Shown here in pieces: positions 12,513 to 14,835 of a stretch of DNA of 14,835 bases. Position 1 is the stretch's first letter; each line of letters begins with the position of its first letter. The stretch is from Saprospiraceae bacterium UBA7687 (lineage in GTDB: Bacteria > Bacteroidota > Bacteroidia > Chitinophagales > Saprospiraceae), in contig DLGT01000048.1 of assembly GCA_002482845.1 (NCBI GenBank), positions 8,996 to 23,830 of the forward strand, in the 5' to 3' direction. A program made the translations under genes and the position numbers. The notes beneath the pieces are model-generated. The model was not told the DNA's origin. It searched no databases and was given only the letters and a program-made list of their open reading frames with translations.

Positions 12513-14807
12513 ATGAAGCCCACATTTTCGCCAGGAGTCATTAGTATGTTACCACTGTTTTATGTAGGATGGAAAGATAGTATCCTTAGCCCATCAGAGA
12601 TGAAACTCATCCACGAAAGGATTAAAAAACTAAATCACTTGACCGAAGATGATATTAATTACCTCATCAAACACACAGATCCTAGTCATCCACCAAAACC
12701 TGAACTGTACAAAGAATGGCTCCAAGCGATCAAAAACTATACACAGGACCTAGACCATTACGAAAGATCTAGTCTCGCACAACTAGGTGTAGATATGTCG
12801 CTCGTCTTGCTGCCCAACGCATCCAAAACGGACATACAGTCTATGGTATCCGCCATCACGACGCTAGAAAAAGCCATGGGCATTGATGATATCAGTAGCC
12901 AACAACGTCTCTACAGACAAATAGGGTGGGATGATGTTGCAGATGAGGATCATGATTTCAATTTTGATCCAAGCAAGTTGTTTGACATGACCAACGCTTT
13001 CCAACTAAAAACCAAAAAAGATACCAAAAACCTACTGCTCGACCCCATATTTAATATCGATGAGTCCTTGACTGATAAGGATTTATTGCGTATCAAAACA
13101 CTCGAAAGACTACAGGCACTTGCTAAACAAGGATTCGGTGCGCTTTCTTATCCTATCTCTACAGGTGGCAAAAACGACATGGCCGCTTACATGTCCATAT
13201 TTGAGACATTGGCCTACCATGATTTGAGTCTTGCCGTGAAATTTGGTGTACAGTTTGGACTTTTTGGTGGTGCTATTCTCAATCTCGGCACGCAATACCA
13301 CCACGATACCTACCTTCCCAAAACGGGCACAGCCGAATACCTAGGTTGCTTTGCGATGACAGAGACGGGTCATGGTAGCAATGTCAAAGACCTAGAAACC
13401 ACTGCCACCTACGACCACCAAACCAAACAAATCACCATCCACTCTCCGACCGAAACCGCAGGTAAAGAATATATAGGAAATGCTTTACATGCGGGGTTTG
13501 CAACTGTATTCGCACAGTTGATCGTAGATGGGACGAGCCATGGCATCCATACAGTGTTGGTACCTATGAGAGATGAAAATAATAATCTTTTGTCAGGCAT
13601 CAAGGTCATGGATTGTGGCCAAAAAATAGGTCTTAATGGTGTGGACAATGGCAGAATATGGTTTGACAACGTCGTCGTACCTAAACAAAATCTACTTAAT
13701 AGATTCGGAGACATTGACGCGAATGGGCAATACACTAGCCCAATAGAGAATCCCAATAAACGATTTTTTACCATGTTGGGCACGCTTGCAGGTGGACGAA
13801 TATGCGTAGGTCTAGGCGCACTAAGCGCTGCAAAAACTGCCTTGTCCATCGCCATTAATTATGCGGCAAAAAGACGACAGTTCGCCCCAAAAGATGGACA
13901 ACCCGAGAGCATCATCATGGATTATCCGACCCATCAGCATCGACTCATACCCAAGCTGATCAAAAACATCGTATTCCACAACGCCTTATCTATCTTGGCA
14001 GATGAGTTTGCTTCCCACAAGGACGAAAAAGACATCAGAAAGATAGAAACCAAGGCCGCGGGTCTAAAATCTCTAGCTACTTGGCTCAGCACAGAAACCA
14101 TCCAAACCTGCCGTGAAGCATGTGGCGGTAAAGGTTATCTCAGCGAAAATACCCTTGGCAGACTCCGAGCAGATGCCGATATTTTCACCACCTTCGAAGG
14201 AGACAATACGGTATTGATGCAGCTAGTAGCCAAAGGACTATTGACGGAGTTCAACCAAGCCTTTCACGAATCAGGATTTACAGCCGTGGCGAGATACATC
14301 GGTGGCAAGATACAGTTCCGTCTCTCTGAGTACAATCCACTTTTCACAAGAAATACCTCTGTGGAACATCTAGAAAGCAATGAATTTCTATCCGATGCAC
14401 TCAAATACCGGGAGAAAAAAGTGCTCATCGCTTTGGCAGACCGTATGAAATCATACATCAGCAAAAGAATGGAGCCCAATGAAGCCTTCCTAAAATGCCA
14501 ACTCCATATGATGGACGCTGCTAGGTCATACATAGAGCGACTAGCCTACAGAATGATGGTCAGAAAACTAGAAGGTCTAGCCGACTCACCAGAAAAAACC
14601 GTACTCACAAAGATCAACCAAACCTACGCACTCACCATCATCATGGAAAATAGAGATTGGTATCTAGAAAACGACTACATGGAAGGTAGCAAAACCAAAG
14701 CCCTAAGACGTGTTTATGACAAACACATCGCATCTTTCCGCAAAGACATCGTAGGACTAGCGGCTTCTTTGGGTGTAAATGATCGTCAGTTTTATGTAAA
14801 TCCTTGA
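12513..14807 (+). CDS. Acyl-CoA dehydrogenase/oxidase-like flavoprotein
   Basis: This 764-aa flavoenzyme should catalyse alpha,beta-dehydrogenation of acyl-CoA in fatty-acid beta-oxidation. The flavin-side motif FAMTETGHGSNVKDLETTAT (279-298) is closer to the acyl-CoA oxidase form (TELGHGSN) than to ordinary short dehydrogenases. CREACGGKGYLSENTLGRLR (533-552) leads to FEGDNTVLMQ (561-570), where E562 sits at the catalytic-base position. A long alpha-helical N-terminal extension (about 1-150) and an oxidase-like C-terminal domain (about 590-764) explain the length, twice that of typical ~380-aa dehydrogenases. Oxidase or dehydrogenase activity cannot be decided from sequence alone. The start is set at ATG 12513 (MKPTFSPGVISMLPLFYVGW). 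The frame stays open back to 12390, but those 41 codons come from repeat copy C and intergenic DNA. Confidence 0.92.
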   Translation: MKPTFSPGVISMLPLFYVGWKDSILSPSEMKLIHERIKKLNHLTEDDINYLIKHTDPSHPPKPELYKEWLQAIKNYTQDLDHYERSSLAQLGVDMSLVLLPNASKTDIQSMVSAITTLEKAMGIDDISSQQRLYRQIGWDDVADEDHDFNFDPSKLFDMTNAFQLKTKKDTKNLLLDPIFNIDESLTDKDLLRIKTLERLQALAKQGFGALSYPISTGGKNDMAAYMSIFETLAYHDLSLAVKFGVQFGLFGGAILNLGTQYHHDTYLPKTGTAEYLGCFAMTETGHGSNVKDLETTATYDHQTKQITIHSPTETAGKEYIGNALHAGFATVFAQLIVDGTSHGIHTVLVPMRDENNNLLSGIKVMDCGQKIGLNGVDNGRIWFDNVVVPKQNLLNRFGDIDANGQYTSPIENPNKRFFTMLGTLAGGRICVGLGALSAAKTALSIAINYAAKRRQFAPKDGQPESIIMDYPTHQHRLIPKLIKNIVFHNALSILADEFASHKDEKDIRKIETKAAGLKSLATWLSTETIQTCREACGGKGYLSENTLGRLRADADIFTTFEGDNTVLMQLVAKGLLTEFNQAFHESGFTAVARYIGGKIQFRLSEYNPLFTRNTSVEHLESNEFLSDALKYREKKVLIALADRMKSYISKRMEPNEAFLKCQLHMMDAARSYIERLAYRMMVRKLEGLADSPEKTVLTKINQTYALTIIMENRDWYLENDYMEGSKTKALRRVYDKHIASFRKDIVGLAASLGVNDRQFYVNP

Positions 14808-14835
14808 TGGGTTAATGGGCATCCAAATTTATTTG

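Noticed and set aside
13409..13855. Antisense open frame within the acyl-CoA dehydrogenase gene
   Set aside because: It is a reading-frame shadow of a well-supported gene with no family features. The same holds for antisense frames inside gcvT, hsp20, alkC and the PspC gene.

Overview
The window looks like a chromosomal segment of a low-GC member of the Bacteroidota, plausibly Saprospiria- or Chitinophagales-like. That placement is inference. The signs are: several exact or near-exact matches to the Bacteroidota housekeeping promoter (TTG, 19-21 nt, TAnnTTTG) in front of genes; almost no Shine-Dalgarno sequences; a typical Bacteroidota ECF sigma factor; a PadR/PspC/GIN-domain operon; and lipoproteins with relaxed lipoboxes.

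Left part (1-4900). The 5' half of a tRNA-Val(TAC) gene runs off the left edge on the minus strand, with its own promoter. Next come gcvT (glycine cleavage T-protein, minus strand), two tandem Hsp20 small heat-shock genes, a strong intrinsic terminator, an ECF sigma factor behind a well-formed promoter and closed by a terminator, and an AlkC-type DNA glycosylase with a C-terminal Ig-like domain.

Middle (4900-9270). A minus-strand operon encodes a PadR repressor and, overlapping it by 4 bp, a 736-aa PspC/GIN membrane protein. Its promoter carries repeated TAGTAC half-sites that look like an autoregulatory operator. The PspC gene holds a run of 11 A in its coding strand, and both alternative frames stop within a few codons. 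On the plus strand follow an unrecognised acidic 222-aa protein behind a long, probably structured leader, and a GNAT acetyltransferase with its own promoter.

Right part (9270-14835). Three similar, same-orientation ~48-bp double-hairpin repeats (REP-like) bracket two modules. The first module is a tight three-gene operon of small cysteine-containing lipoproteins; the third of these is a bacterial Kunitz/BPTI-type domain on a lipid anchor. The second module is a secreted beta-lactamase-fold serine hydrolase, followed by a tandem pair of palindromes. The window ends with a 764-aa acyl-CoA dehydrogenase/oxidase-like gene whose longest reading frame begins artefactually inside a repeat.

The most unusual items are the lipid-anchored Kunitz protein in its lipoprotein operon, the repeats bracketing these modules, and the A11 slippage site that would switch the PspC/GIN protein to a short PspC-only form. 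No CRISPR array, integrase, transposase or complete mobile element is visible.
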